NCBI GenBank assembly: GCA_000708835.1
Contig: DF237094.1
Location: forward strand, 1-64,000
From: Klebsormidium nitens
Taxonomy: Eukaryota; Streptophyta; Klebsormidiophyceae; Klebsormidiales; Klebsormidiaceae
Length of the DNA stretch: 64,000 nt
Reading direction: 5' to 3'
The position numbers and the translations under genes are program-made. Below, piece by piece: positions 11,201 to 24,700 of this stretch (positions are counted from its first letter, which is position 1; every line of letters begins with the position of its first letter). The notes under the pieces were generated by a model. That model saw nothing but the letters and a program-made list of their open reading frames with translations. It was not told where the DNA came from and searched no databases.

Positions 11201-14200
11201 AGCGTCGAAGCCTTCCAGATAGCACCGACGGAACTGTCGAACGTGGTTACCGCCAATCTGCCCATGCTGCCATTCGACGTCGAAAGATTGGACGGGCTTT
11301 TGGGTACCCTCTTCCCTGAAGGGATCATAAACGTGACCACCCTTCGAAAATTGGCGACAAGAGCGTCGCAAATGGATAGGGCTGAGCTTATCCAGGCCAT
11401 AAGCAGTCGCCTCCCGGAAGGAAGCATCACAACGCGCCAGCTGGCAGATCTGACGGCGGAGAAGCTCCCAATGCTCAAGGTCGACGGCCCCAAGCTTGCG
11501 GACGTCCTCGCGACTTTCTTTCCCGACGGGCAGATCAATCGAACGTCGATCGGAATCCTTCTGAGGGAGAAGCTTCTGACCGCTGACGTCAGCCCGAAAG
11601 AACTCATCGCGCGCGCGCGTGCTTACATGGCGCGCGCGGGCGGCCGCGTGACGCCCGAAACGCTCCAAACCTTCCTGGGCACCCATCTTCCGTTCGTCGG
11701 ACTGGGCTCAACTGAACTCCAAACCCTCGCGCAAACCCTTTCCCAAACCCTCCTTCCCGCGCTAACTCTCGCGCAAACCCTGTCCGAGGCTCTATCTCTA
11801 ACCGCCAACACTGCCAAGGACGTCGCCCTTTACGAAACGGAAGTCTTGATTGCTCTCCAAATGCTCGTTTACATGCCGGAAATTATCCACGCTAACACCG
11901 CGTTTCCCGGCGGGATGGGCGCGCTCCCCTTGCTTTATCTCCCGCTGCTAGTTCTTGGCCCTGCCAACGTTTTGCCTCATCTGGGAGCGACGGAGGGTCT
12001 CTTTAAAGTCCTCGACGGACTTTCGGGTATCCTGGTAAGTCGCCAGTCCCGGAAGCGGGAATCTGAGATTTGATGTTGAAGGTTTCGCTTTAGCTGACGT
12101 CGTTGAGATTACGAGCACGCTTGTGAACCAGGAGACGTCATCAAAGTTGCAAAGTCATAATGGAGTCGAATAGCTGGTGATATGACGCGCTCTTCTGCCA
12201 GCCATCCGCGATACGTCCGAGAGCTCTGTTCTTCAATGCGTGACTGAAATAAGGTTATTTGACACAGGACGATTCCAAATTAGGTGAGATCAATCGTTAG
12301 GCCCGTGCCGTTGTAGTCACAATCTCGTCCAGAAGCAAACACCTAATACTCGCACGTTTGGCAAGGTGCAATCCAACAGCTCACTCCGGTTCCTTTCACT
12401 CTGCAGACTCCGCACCCTTCGGCCCCCCACTTCGACTGCTGCCCTCTCGATTTCTCCATTCCCGGTTCCGTTTACACGGACCTCTCAACCAACTGCCAAT
12501 CCGGAAGCGACGCTTATGACGTGTATTCGTGCTGCGGCGCCGTGCGGCTCGCGTTTCTGAAAGTCCTGGAAGCGAACGCGGCTATTTTGCCGCCGGAGGT
12601 TTCGTCGCGCGCGCTGGCCGACGCGTGCGGCGCGGGGTTTAAGGCCCACCTGACGGGACTTTACAAGTAAGATTTGCTTCAAGTGTTGGCATGGCTTTAA
12701 AAGCTCACGTATTGCTGTTTGATCACCATGTAGGTCTCATTTCGTCTGAAGAAATCCAGACTATCGGTGAGTCTGATTAGAGGATTCGTTTAAAGACACC
12801 AAAACACTTGCCTGAGGACCAAGAAAGGTTCTAAGATGGTGACTTCGAACCGCATCTCGTGTTCACTTTCACAAAATGTTCGACCAATAATTTTGATCAG
12901 CGCTGGTTGACTTGAGTTGAGTGGAATCTACCCTAAACGTCTATTGGAGACCCGCCCCTCTCCAAAGGCGTTTCATCATCTGGAGGGCATGATTTCTTTT
13001 CCAAGCGTCAAAAGACCACTTGGTCAAACGTTAACCGAGGTCGATGGACAGCTTTTATTTTCTGTCGCTTTCTTGCAGGTACGATCTAGGCGATCCCACG
13101 CTTTCTCTAGACGAGTTCTGCGCCCCTGTAGCCGGCTTCGGAATCATCCCCGATCTAAATGTCGCCGTCGAGGCCCTGTTCAGCGACTGCCCACATCGCG
13201 ACCTGGCTTCCGTCGCCCTAGCCGCGGATCTCGGCGCCCTAACAGGGCCTTGCCAAGACGCTTGCGCCGGCGATTATTCACACAACGATCCCGAGGAGGT
13301 GTCCGCGCACTGGAAAGCGTGCAACGCCGCGATATGGGAACACGCCGACGCTCTCGCGGGCGAGGAGAGCGCGGCCGCGCGCGCGGCGTGCGCGGGGGTG
13401 GTGCGCGCGCGCCTCGAGCAGGCGTACTTCGGCAGCCTGTTCAACAGCACGGTGACGGACTGCGGCAGCGTCTTCGAGGTTGGTGTCTTTCTGCTTTTGT
13501 TTATGAGCTCTAGCAAGACGACGTTATTCAGCTTCGTTTGATGGTTGTCACTAATTGGTCGCAGCGGAATCAAGAAATACATGAAATTCTCGACGAACTT
13601 TGTTCCCTGGTTGAGTTGAAGTAAGAAAATCACAAGAGTCTCTCACCGGAGTCCTGGCATTAGCGACCGTTGCGTTCCCTTCGCAATCATACAACCCTTC
13701 GGTTCCTTCTGACGTCTTCTAACCGTCATCAAAGTACCAGGCTTTACGTTGCGATTCTGCAAAAGTAAACCTCGTGTTTGCCAAGTGGTTGCAAAAGGAC
13801 CGGACTTTGTCATGCTCTTGTACATCCTCTCCGACGCTTCAGATTCTGATACACTGGTCGAAACCTCCCTCCTGCAGGGAACCCCTCTCGCGCCCTACCA
13901 ATCGCCCCCTCTTTTCATGCCACCCCCATCTGTGACTCCAACGCCCACAGAACCCTCACCCAAACCCGCAATCAGCCCTTCACCCGAACCGTCGCCAAGC
14001 GCGCACCCGTCGCCGTCCCCTTCACCGTTATCGCGAGCGACTCCGGTCCCGACCAAAACTCCCGCGCCTCTAGTTGCAACCGTCACGATGGGGATGGCGC
14101 TCATCGGCGCGGCCGCCGAAGAGTTCGACGACGCGTCGAAAGAAAAGTTTATCAGCTCGTTTGCAGTGGCGCAGGTGGGTAGCTTTCAAGATCGCTGTGT

Positions 14201-16957
14201 GGAACTGTAACGCATTTGGCACACTTTTCCGCTGGGAAACCGTTTCGAAAAGCCATTGTGATCTACTAAGCATTGGATTGCTTCTCTTCGTCGAAGTTCT
14301 TTCATCTGATCGGCATCGCTCCAAAACGGTAGCTAGGAGCTGATTTGAGGTGTCTGGTGCTGAGAGTGTGGAAGATAAGCATTTTCAACAGTCAACAGTG
14401 TCAAAAAGTACGTGCCCATGACGAGGAATGACTCCGAATGAGAATCATTTGGGGCTTGTTACGTTAAATCCCTTTGAAAGTGTTCGGTCTCCGCGAGCCC
14501 GATGAATCGTGTAACAGAGCTTTCGTCTCTTATAGTCCTCAAGCATCGAATTCGAGCAGACTGGTTGATAAGCTCTCTGCTGGATTGAAGTACTCAATTT
14601 AGACATCCATTGGCTCCCTGTTGCGGCTTCCAGCTACGACTATAGCCAAGCCCTCCTTGTTTTCTGTGGTCCCGCAGGCCTTGTTTTTCTCTCAGCTCTT
14701 CCTAAACAATTCAAGACGTTCGATCACAGCGCAAGCAAAATTGAGTTGTCTAAAAGCCTTCGTAAACCTTCTTCGTGACCTGTTTGCAGAAACTCGACCC
14801 GTCAGCCGTGAAAGTGACGTCAGTCTCGTTCCGCGTGTCGCAAAGCGTGTCGCTCGACGGCATCTCGTTCAACGAGTGGAACACCGTCGGATCCTCCGCC
14901 TTCATCAAATCGATCGCAACCGCGAGCAACGTCTCAATTTCAGCCGTCCACGTGGACGGTCTGGACGTCAGCGACCGGAGGCGGCTGCTCTCTGCTGACG
15001 TCACGCCGGATGGTCGCCAGCTGCTGGCGTCGGGGCAGTTTACCGTACGGTTTAGCATTAACTGCACGCAGCCTGACCAGGCTGTTAACGTGGCGAATTC
15101 GGTAACCCAGGTTCGTAACCCATTTGTTTTTTCCGAAATATGCTTGTTTGAAGGTTCACATTGTCGATCCGATTGAGCCGTTGGTCTCTCACTGGTCTCC
15201 TGATGCGTTCCATTCCTGATCGCACATTGCGCCGATTCTTCTAATCCGGAGCATCCAGTGAAGCTCGTCTATGATCCTTGAAACGTTTAGGGCAACGTTC
15301 GTACCTTTGACGCTTTTGAGGACTCGGCTGAAGGTCTCAGTGCGGTTTTTCTTTTACCATAAACAACCAGAATGCGAGAATATGTCTGCAAAAGTTCGCG
15401 CGCGCTCGCGCGCGGACGCCCCATCCACGCCCGTTGATTCAAACAGTCAACGGTCGACGATAGTCGAAAGAGGTTTCACGGCTGAAACATTTATTGTAAA
15501 ACTCTTCGTAACGTGATTGTCGTTCTGATCCATGCAATAACATGAAGGCCGCTAGAGGAGGAAGCGGCGCGGCAGCCGTCTTATTCCAAGGCGCAAAAAG
15601 GAGAGAGCGTTGACTCGTAGAGGACGTCGTCAGCTCTCGAAAAGATCATCGAACAGTTCCGAGCAGAATCGAACGAAATCAAATCCGGACAGACTTGAAG
15701 CAAGCAGCCAACTTTCTCTCGTGCGCCATCACTCGTACGGCGCCCGAACGCATCAGCAGCTCGACCATAGCCTTACCTGGCACGCGCTTGAAGATTCACA
15801 TTGCCACGTACTTTGGTGTCGCAGGTTCTGAACACAGGCGGCGTCGCGGCCGCGCTCGCGGCCCAAAACCTCCACCCCTCCGTGACGATCGTCGACGCGC
15901 CTCACGTCGCGGTCGCGCTCACGATCGAGGTCGTCGTCGCGGTCGCGGACCAGGCGGCCGCGGCCGCGCTCGCGGCCGCGATGCAAACTTCCGTGGACGA
16001 CGGAACCCTCCAGAGGGTGCTGGTCTTCTACGGCATATATGCTGACGTTGTGATTACGCAGCCGCCGTTTACGGCGATTGAGGGGACGCCGCGGCCGCCG
16101 CCGCCGCCCTCGGATGAGGTTCCGGTGGCGCAGATCGTCAAGGCTGGGTCGAATACTGGCTTGATTGGTGAGTCGAAACATGTTCTAGCAGATTTGCAGA
16201 GAAACGGTGAAGGAATGATTGGAGGGTGACCCATTACCTTGACTTGAAAAGTACTTTCTCGCAGAAAGTCTTGACAATCTCTTCCGTTGCAGGATCTGTC
16301 GTATGAAAGGCGGATGGGATGCTGCGGATTCTGAGCTCGTATGTGAAACCATGTCTCATAATATCTTCTGACGGGAAACGGCCGAACTCATCAAGAAGCA
16401 ACAAAAGCATCGCGGGATGTCCCACAGGTTTTCGACTGAGAACTCAGTCACAGTTGGATGGCTTCCTCGTTTCTTTACAAATGTCTTCGACAAAGGGCTG
16501 CGGTTAGTCTAAAACAATGTTGCTCCGAACGCCAACACGAGCGGGTTTCAGTGTTGATCCGATCGATCGTGAACTGCATCGCGAATCAGATCGGATCCAA
16601 GTCGGGTCTAGAGTCGTGCAGATTATTCACGTACCTCTGTCCTGGATTGACAAAATCCTGGCTCCAAGTTCAGAGCCGTTTTTACTGCTGCCTGAGAATA
16701 CTAAAGGCTGCCTTCACAGTTCTTCGAACCCCGTCTTTTCCAATCCTTCATTTTCGCGCAGGCTTGAGTGTGTGAATTGAAAAGGATCTCAAACTGTTTC
16801 ACTTTCCGACCATCTCACTTTTACTTTTGCAGCGGGGATTGTCGCGGGCTGCGCTGTGGGAGCCGTTCTCGTCGCCAGCGCGACGGCCTACTTCATTCGA
16901 AGGAGGAACCAAATCTTCGATCAGCACATGCCCCGCCCCGTTCGGCTGGTGATCTGA
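5229..16957 (+). CDS. Large membrane-anchored surface protein: Cys-rich/SPARK-like regions, helical repeats, Ser-Pro hinge, SEA-like modules, C-terminal TM
   Basis: Thirteen exons: 5229-6217, 6835-7028, 7809-8173, 8708-8977, 9438-9638, 10073-10144, 10385-12034, 12407-12666, 13079-13478, 13878-14174, 14790-15110, 15825-16167, 16833-16957. Joined length is 5,487 nt, in frame throughout, giving 1,828 residues. Residues 38-60 form a TM or signal anchor. Residues 395-697 hold several Cys-rich helical segments. Residues 698-1247 (one 1,650-nt exon) are degenerate Leu-Pro repeats. Residues 1248-1467 begin CCPLDFS and continue with spaced Cys and a CC pair, resembling the SPARK domain of plant receptor-like proteins. 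Residues 1468-1530 are Ser/Thr-Pro rich like hydroxyproline-rich wall proteins. Residues 1530-1750 look like two SEA-like modules with an algal RRRLL linker. A TM at about 1790-1810 and an RRR-containing 18-residue tail end the protein. It is probably a wall-to-membrane linker or receptor without a kinase (inference). Confidence 0.8.
6700..6740. repeat. Perfect 17-bp hairpin in intron 1 of the surface-protein gene
   Basis: TCTCCTCCTTCGTTTCA (6700-6716) is followed by a 7-nt loop and its exact reverse complement (6724-6740). It lies in intron 1, about 95 nt before the exon 2 acceptor. Confidence 0.85.
6969..7340 (+). repeat. Tandem partial copies of exon 2 end plus intron start
   Basis: The last ~60 nt of exon 2 (6969-7028) recur at about 7121-7178 and 7271-7338, each followed by a GTA donor-like sequence. 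The intervening intron sequence, including GAGTTGC...CGTTAACCCAG, is also repeated, so the unit is about 150 bp. The second copy is frameshifted and the third has an in-frame stop, so neither can replace the true exon end. Confidence 0.85.
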
Positions 16958-18711
16958 CGTACGCATCAAACTGCGAACAGGCAGCTAGCACACGCTAATT
17001 TTAACGATTCCGGGTAGAAAGGAAAAGACTTGGGGCCACCGTTTCCAGATAGATCGCTCATAGGAGATTGCGCAAGGTCTCGCGGCCCCATACTAAGGTT
17101 TGCGCAAAGCAGTCCCTGCTAAGTCGAATCGAAACAGATTGCGAGAGGTGGACGACTGTTTCAACGTCAATCGGGTTTTTTCACATCTCCGTTAATCGAT
17201 GTGCGTAAATACCAGTACGTACAAACGGCTCTGAGTATCAGGCGACAAACACGGTATGACCGGCGGACTCAGCTTTGCCTTCATATGTAGCTTGATAAGC
17301 TGACTAGGTAAAATCTCAAAGCTAGAAGCATAGGATCAACTGGCTCACTTGGAGCAAGGAGCGCACGTCACTGCTTGACGTTGAAATAGCTTCGAAAGAA
17401 GCGAGTGCGTCTTATACAGTAGTGCTGACTTTTTCTCTTCTTAGTCAGTTCGCAACTGGGCCGGGTAGAACGTTGTTTTTATTCTAATCTTATTGGTCCG
17501 TGTGGATCTTGGCCATATACACCTAACTTCGAGATACGCCTTGCTCAGTGCTCAAAGCTCACAGCTGACGTTTGAAAACCAGGCTTACATGATCGAGCCT
17601 TATTTTCGCTGTGGATCGGCAAGTCACACTGAGTGAGTTCGATCGCAACCGGCGAATGTCCACGCTCATGATGCAATGATAACGTGTTTCGCCGACTTGT
17701 GTTCATCAGTGTGCAAGAGCGCATCTGTTCTGCACCAATGTCAAGCTAGCTCTAAGCGAATCGTGGGGCCGGGCGCCACCGTACGAAGATTGGTAAACAA
17801 GAGTTCGTCCGGTCGTAATTGGTTAATTGCAAGATGCCGGCCATGCTGTGATACCGTACGTGACTGCATGGCCCGCTGCATGACTCGCCCAAATCGACCT
17901 AATACAGGCTTTCGATTGATAGAAAAGTATTAAAGGCAGCTAGCTAGCTGCGTCCCAGATCGACAAAGAGTGCATGATTCCCATGTATGATTTGTCGGGA
18001 AGCCAGGCCCGCTATGGCCCGTGTGGCTACGGCGTTTGAAAGAGAACATCAGACACATGAAAAACTTCGAGTGGTACCGCCACTCAGAAGGTGACTGATG
18101 AACGTAGGGCTAGCAACGTTCGGATCCTCCACTACAACCTGCATATGTGGGGCAGGAATTGCGGGAATCCACAGGACTAGCGTCATCAGTGGAACCTAGT
18201 CGCCGCCTTATCAGGATGTATACTGCGGCAGTGCCACGATGAACGGCGACGAGTGTGATGAATAATCCTTACAATTCAATGCAGTCTGCAAAACCGGGGA
18301 AAGTTGCCAAAACTATTTAAACCATACGTTCCTGCGCTTTGATTTGATCTCTTCCAGTGGGCTCTTTCCTTTGGCCAAAGGCGTTTGAAGGGAATGGCGG
18401 TGCGAGCCTTTTTGACTGTCTATACCAAAACTGATGCACGCTTAGATGCGCTCAATGCCTCTCGCTTCTGCACGCCCTCTCGCACTTCCTCTCAACTATC
18501 ATATTGCGTGTGCTATCCTCCCACTGTACCTGTCTATTGCTGTACTCTCCCTCTTCTAAACCTCAACTTCCGTTCAAGTAAGCCGGGGGATGCTTAAGAG
18601 ACTCTCGTTTCGTGATCAGTCTGGACCTTCCTGATCGCAGCAGCCCATGTAAAGCTCAAGTGCGTGTAGAACTGAGTGCTCAATAAAACTGGGGCTTTCT
18701 CCTAAGGACCA
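16958..18711. other. Convergent intergenic spacer
   Basis: The spacer lies between the stop of the surface-protein gene (+) and the stop of the SMP-C2 gene (-). No coding frame with support was found. It should hold the 3' UTRs and poly(A) sites of both genes. Confidence 0.5.
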
Positions 18712-21700
18712 TTATGCTTTTGGGGTGTGCCGGATCGGTTGGAAGTGGATGACCCGCACTACCACATTGATACGCCCGGTGATTGTCCCCGCCTTCGAGC
18801 CGGTCAGCTCCAGCCACGCGTTCTTTGCTGCGGTCGTACACGTGGCGAGCAGGGGCCTCTCCAGCCGACACGAGCCTGCCAAAGACGTGGGAAGGGCTCT
18901 TTGTTGGAATGCTCATCTCTGGTGCAACATTGTTGTGCTTTTGGGTGTCTGGATATACTTCGGGTATGTACTGGAAAGGTTTGGGGGCACGTCTGAACGG
19001 GGAAGCAACTACGATGCTCTAGCCCCAGATCAGCGAGGAGATGTTGATTCTCTGTAGAAAGCAAGCTGGCCGAATCGCAGCCAGGAGTCCTCCAGAGAAA
19101 ATGACAGATTTTATCCTGTTTTTGCGGACGACTGCTTCAGATTTGCATCGACGAATCTGTTTGAGAGCTTCTCCACAAGAGAGCGTGAAGAGCCTATGAG
19201 TCGATTGCAATCCAGTCTCGCAGCGCGGAGATTCCTGGGCAAAGGTTGCCGCCTTGGACAATCCTTCCGCCAACATTTCGCTTTCAACAACCACCATCAA
19301 GCGATTGTTCAGGCGTAATGACCTTTGAAGGAGCTTCCAGAGTTAAGGCCGGAACAACGCCGAGGCAGTTCCTTCAAAAAACACCCCTGAAGATAAGGGG
19401 CTCCCGCCATGTCACAACGGCTGACGTAACGCGGCTTACCTATGACGTCATCCGCTCGGGCGAGATTCCTGCTGAGGAGTTGCAGCGTGAGGTCCCGGTC
19501 ACCGTCTCGCGCGCCATCCGTCAGGATGAAGTCGTGCACCTGTGCACAAGATAGTTCGGAAGCTCTTAGGCTTTGGACTTTCGAGGGTGTGGGGTTAATG
19601 AAGGTCCTCATGCTAAGAAACAAGCATTCAAGGAGTCGGCGCCAGAATCTAGTTTCAGATGATCTTCGGCTTGTGGCGATAAAAGTAGTTGCAATTTGGG
19701 AACGAAGATCAGTGCAGAATGGGTCCGCTCGTAGCACCCGGATATGGGTATGAGACTGATAACGGCAGATAATCTTCTAAGAATACTCTGAATTTAAAGA
19801 ACATCCTTTCCGAGAAACGATCAAAAGAAGATCGAGGTACTACAATCTAAGCCTCAAACGTCCGCAAATGCAGGACAGTAGAAATATTTTGACTGTCCTG
19901 CATGCGAGTCCGCGCTTGTCAGACAAACAAGAAGACAAGCAAAAGAGGGGACAGAGTAATATCTGCTGACCTCATGGAAGACGGGTGCTGACGTGGCTTT
20001 GACGAGCTTGCTGGTCCAGCTGGCACCGTTACACCCGACGCGACAGTACGAGTCGGGAGACGCCAAGGAGAAAGCCTGTCAGCAGAATAGGGAGGAGAAA
20101 TTACTCCGACATCGACATTAAATTGACTGATCTTCAGCATCCCATCTTTGGTCCAAGTAGATGCAACCAGCTGAATGATGTCTTTTCGGGTCAAAATGCG
20201 TGCAAAGACCGTGACTGCTGGAAGCTCCCAATGCTTTGGAGAGTCGCAGGTGAGTTCCGGTACCTTCTGTCGCAAAGTTTCAGCCCAGGTGAATCAAATT
20301 TCATAAGAGCAGAGCCAATCACGCAACTTCAACTGTGTTGAAAGTCAAAAAGTAAGAAAGGTTATCGTGCCCCTTTGGCAGTTGGGGTGGACGCTGACTT
20401 CGTATTCGAGCCAAGCGAAAATTTGGAAATGACGAAGGAAGACACCTGCCTCTTGATCCAATTCAAATAAAAGATTTTTCTCTCACAAAACCCTTCCTAC
20501 ACGTAAGGTCCTAACAACGCAAGCCACCAGCTATCCAGCTGTTCACGTGCTTGCCTGCTCAAGCTCACTCTCCAACGTCACCCGACCACCGCCCAGTTAC
20601 CGACCTCGCCCACTCGCTGACGTCACCATACCGCGTCCGCTGACGTCATCCTCACCTTTTTGCTGATTTCAGCCTGCACCAGCCGGATGTGCAGTACCTC
20701 CACCAGCGCGCTTGTGCCGGCCGCCGCCCTGCCCTCCTCCTCGGCCGGTTCAAGGGCTGATGCGACCTGTGGGGTTCGATAAGGGTTTAGGGGTTAGGAT
20801 ATAGGGTTTCGGGTTTGGGTTTAGGGTTTAGGGTTTAGGGTTCAGGGTTTAGGGTTTAGGGTTTGATTTTCACAAGTTCTATAAGAGGCTGTCTTCCCCT
20901 GTTCAGCTAACAAAAGATCTGAGAAGGGGCCGAAACCCCCACATCTCCTAAGTTCAAGACAACCCAGAGCGGCGGATAAGGTTCTGTTACGGTTCCGGTG
21001 TCTCAAGTCGAAACCTGAAAGAAGGAAAGACGGAGAGAGGACGCTCACAGAAACGTTTGCAAGATGCAGGACTCTGAAAAGGGTAAGACAGGGTCAAGCA
21101 AAAGAGGAAAGTCAAGCCAAGAAAACACCGAACATTGTTAGCACTGACCTACAGCTGAAAGAAAACTGAAAAAGTGAGGCAAAACGAGGACGGAGCGTCG
21201 TTCGCGCTGACCTCGGGGGGAGTAAGGCCCACCCCGGAGCGTCTAATCGAACAGCAGCTAAACGGAAGGGAGGATGTTCACAACACCAATTGTAAGATGC
21301 AGGATTCTGGACGGGAGAACAGGATGAAGCAAAAAGAAGAAACGGGTTCAATGAAACACGGAACGTCGTTGGCACTAACCTCGGGGGGAGGCAGGCTCTG
21401 GCCCGGGGCGTCTAGCCGACCCAGCAGCTGCACGGCGATCGCCAGGCGCACGCGCCCGGCGTGTGCCCCCTTGTGGCCCACGAGACCGTGCCATGCGACT
21501 AAAGGGGGGTCCGCGGTGTAAGTGGAAGCCAAGTACGACATCGGAAGGTGGACCTGCGATCAAAAATATAAGTTGGTCATGAAACTGGCTCTTCTTGGGT
21601 TTTTTCTCAGAAAAGCAAGTGATAACCCATCGAGAGGAAAAGATTGCCAGCCTGGGACGGATGGGCTAAGTCGAAGGTTCAGGGCAGGTTAGTTGGCGAA

Positions 21701-24700
21701 GTGGGTACTAAAGAAGCTTCATGTTGCTGGTTCCGTAACTTCCCTAGAGCTTTTTCGTACAGTCGAGCAACATCTAGCTGGGGCAAAGGAAGGGCCTCGC
21801 AGTATTCAAGACGGTCCCGCCTATCAGATGCAATGCACGAAATCAAGTTGAGCAAGACGTTGTAATTGCAGAGAGCGACCCGCAGTCCGGTCCCAACCAG
21901 CCCCGGCACCAGCAGCTGCCATTTGTCAAAAAACCAGAAGTAACGAAGAAAGATGAAAGCAATCCTGGATTTCAAAAATGCGTTAAGCGTCCGCACCTGT
22001 CCGAGTAGTTCACTTTTGAGGGCAGGACGTTGTAGTTGTAAATGGCGACCCGCACTTCGGTGCCGTCCAGCCTTGGCACCAGCAGCTGCCACGTGTCCAG
22101 AGTTCAATACAAAGAAGGGAGATAAACGCAAATTAGATTCCTAAAGTTGCTAGAAAGCGTCCGCACCTGTCCGAGCAGTTCGTGCTTGAGCAGGACGTTG
22201 TAGTTGTAGATAGCGACCCGCAGTCCCGTCCCGTCCAGCCCCGGCACCAGCAGCTGCCACGTCTCCCCCCACCACGGACACTCCGCCGCCTTGCGGTCCT
22301 CGCACCGCGCGCTCTGGAACCACGCGCGCACCTGCGCGATTGCATCTTCTGGTGAGCGTACATCGTACTTCACAAAGTACTCACTGTTTGATAACCAGTA
22401 TAGATTACCGAGGGGCCCCTATGCTTGGGCGGCCAGCGCTCGTATCGATTTGCTGGAGATTTGTAAGTATCACGTCGAGCTGAAAGCACCGACTTGACTG
22501 ACAACGCTTGGACCTTGGTCTTCGCACTGCGTACTACGAGCCCCCGTCAGAATTTCCGGTTCCAAGCGGTGGTTTTCAGGGAGCTCAAGAAAGACGTCAT
22601 CAAAATACCACTTGCTTCAGAGCCTTACACGCACATCTGGGTTCCGCGGCTGTGTTGATCTTGCAATTGTCCCCCAAGAGGTAGCAGCACCTACGGCTTT
22701 CGCAGCAAAAGGAAGATCGTTACATTTTCCAAAAAGCTGGAAAGTAAATTCCAAACTTACGAGATACTCTAAGACCTCAAAGTCTGGCGCTGTGGCAACC
22801 TTATTCTCGTTGCCCGGTAACTTTAGCTGCGCATACAGCGTTCGCGGCCCCGGCAAGGTGAACAAACGGTTGGAATCTGCAGGGCTGTGAAGCAGGATTA
22901 CGAAATCCGGCGCTTGACGTACTCGGATATTCTTGACTTTGGAGCTGCGCTGACCTTATTATCGTCGCCCAATAGCTGTAGCAGCGCGTACGGCGTCCGC
23001 GGCCCTGGCAGATCGGCGGCTTCGAGCACCTGAACGCGGAGCAGCGCGGCCGGGCCGGAGCAACCGGGCTCACTGCTGCCGCCGCAGCCGCTACCGACCC
23101 GGGAGAAGGGGAACGCCTGCAGAGTTAAAGCAGGTTACGGTGTAAGGGATTTGGATTCGATGGTCTCAATTCCGTTTATCGATTGTGGGCTTGAAGTATC
23201 GTCCACCCACTTCCATCTGGAGGACGTCTGCAGGGTTCAAGAATTTCAGACCCTGTGAATTCGTAGGTTTACTTTTCGATGATTGAGAGGGGACTGCCGG
23301 CGAAGAGCCGAAGCCGCTTCCCCCCGTGAGGGACGAAAACGCCCGCAGCAACTTAAAGAGTTTCAGTCCTCAGACCCCTGGGCTTCCTAGGTTTGGGCTC
23401 TTCAGACATGAGATAATCAGAACGCCGAACTTGTCTGAACCGGCTTCAGCCGGTGCCCATGGAAATGCCTGCAAAATCTCGGGAATTAAAGCTTCAGCGT
23501 TTTTGGCGTTTGGAATTTGTGGCAGTGTATGGCCAATCAAACTCGCTGCTGCCACCCGCCCGAGAAAACGGAAACGCTTGCAGGATTGAATTTAGAGGCT
23601 TGTAGCTCTTATTTGCGATGGTCTCAACTCTCAGAGATCTGGGCCTAGCGTCGCCACAGGCGCTGGTTACACAGAAGAACGCAAAAGTCTGCCGGTTCAA
23701 ATGGTGGCTCGGTGAAGTGAGGATGTTACAGTTACGATGAAACTCTTCAGGACATGGGGCTTCCCCAAGCCGCCTTTGGCCGCTGCTACAAACTCAAATG
23801 AAGGGGAACGCCTTCAGGATACAAGGCTTTTAACCTTTTCAATTTCAAGTTTCCAAGTTTCACGTCAGGCTCTTCGAGCAAGAGATTGAAGGGGCTTGTC
23901 CGAAGAGGTTCCAACCGTTGTGGCGGGTTTAACAGCAAGCTGGTAAAGTTCTGATTGCAAGATGGCTCATGTATCTTGCAGAATCTGCACCAAAGTTGAC
24001 TACGAAGAATGCGGCCGCAGAGCCAATGCTCACCGCGTCTATAGCTGTGGGCGGCCCCAGCTCATCGTCCAAATCCTCGTCCGTAACGGACGTCCGAACA
24101 GGAGTGGGGGCCGCCTCCGGGTTGTACCACTGCTTCAGGGGGAACTCGATCTGCGGGACCGCGGACGAGGGTGTGAGCTAAGGAACGGAAACGTGCACAG
24201 CAGAGCGGAATGAGGAGCGGAAGGAGGAGCGGAATATACTGCTGCTTCGGGCGAGATTCGATATGCAGACCTTCGGAATCGACTATGAAATAGCGAATGA
24301 AAGTAAGCAAAGGGGAGCGGAACGAGAAGTCAACTGCACTTTGCAAAGTACAACGAATAACGACGAATTCATGGGGCAAACTTGCTTGGGATTGGAGCGG
24401 GACGCGCCAGCAAAGGCGCAGACGGGCCGTGCCACTCGAGAACAAAAACGCAACCGGCAGAGACCGTCAACAGTGATCTGGACCCTTAGGGGAATGGCTC
24501 GAGGCAGAGTGGAACATTCCAGCGGGACGAGCAAACGGACTGTGTTGCTTCTGCAGAGAAACTTGATGTACTGCGAAGAGTCTAAGGTGCGAAGCCCAAA
24601 GCAGCAAGCAAAGCAAGCGAGCAGCGAGCACTTTCGTCACTGTTACTAAAATGCTGGGGGCTGGAGCCAGTGGATTGACAGCGACGAGACTACATTAGCT

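Noticed and set aside
17676-17933. 85-codon frame in the convergent spacer
   Set aside because: No supporting signal; composition looks non-coding.
24062-24649. Frames on both strands around 24.1-24.6 kb
   Set aside because: They lie mainly in an SMP-C2 intron; the purine-rich GAGCGGAA repeats there create long frames by chance.
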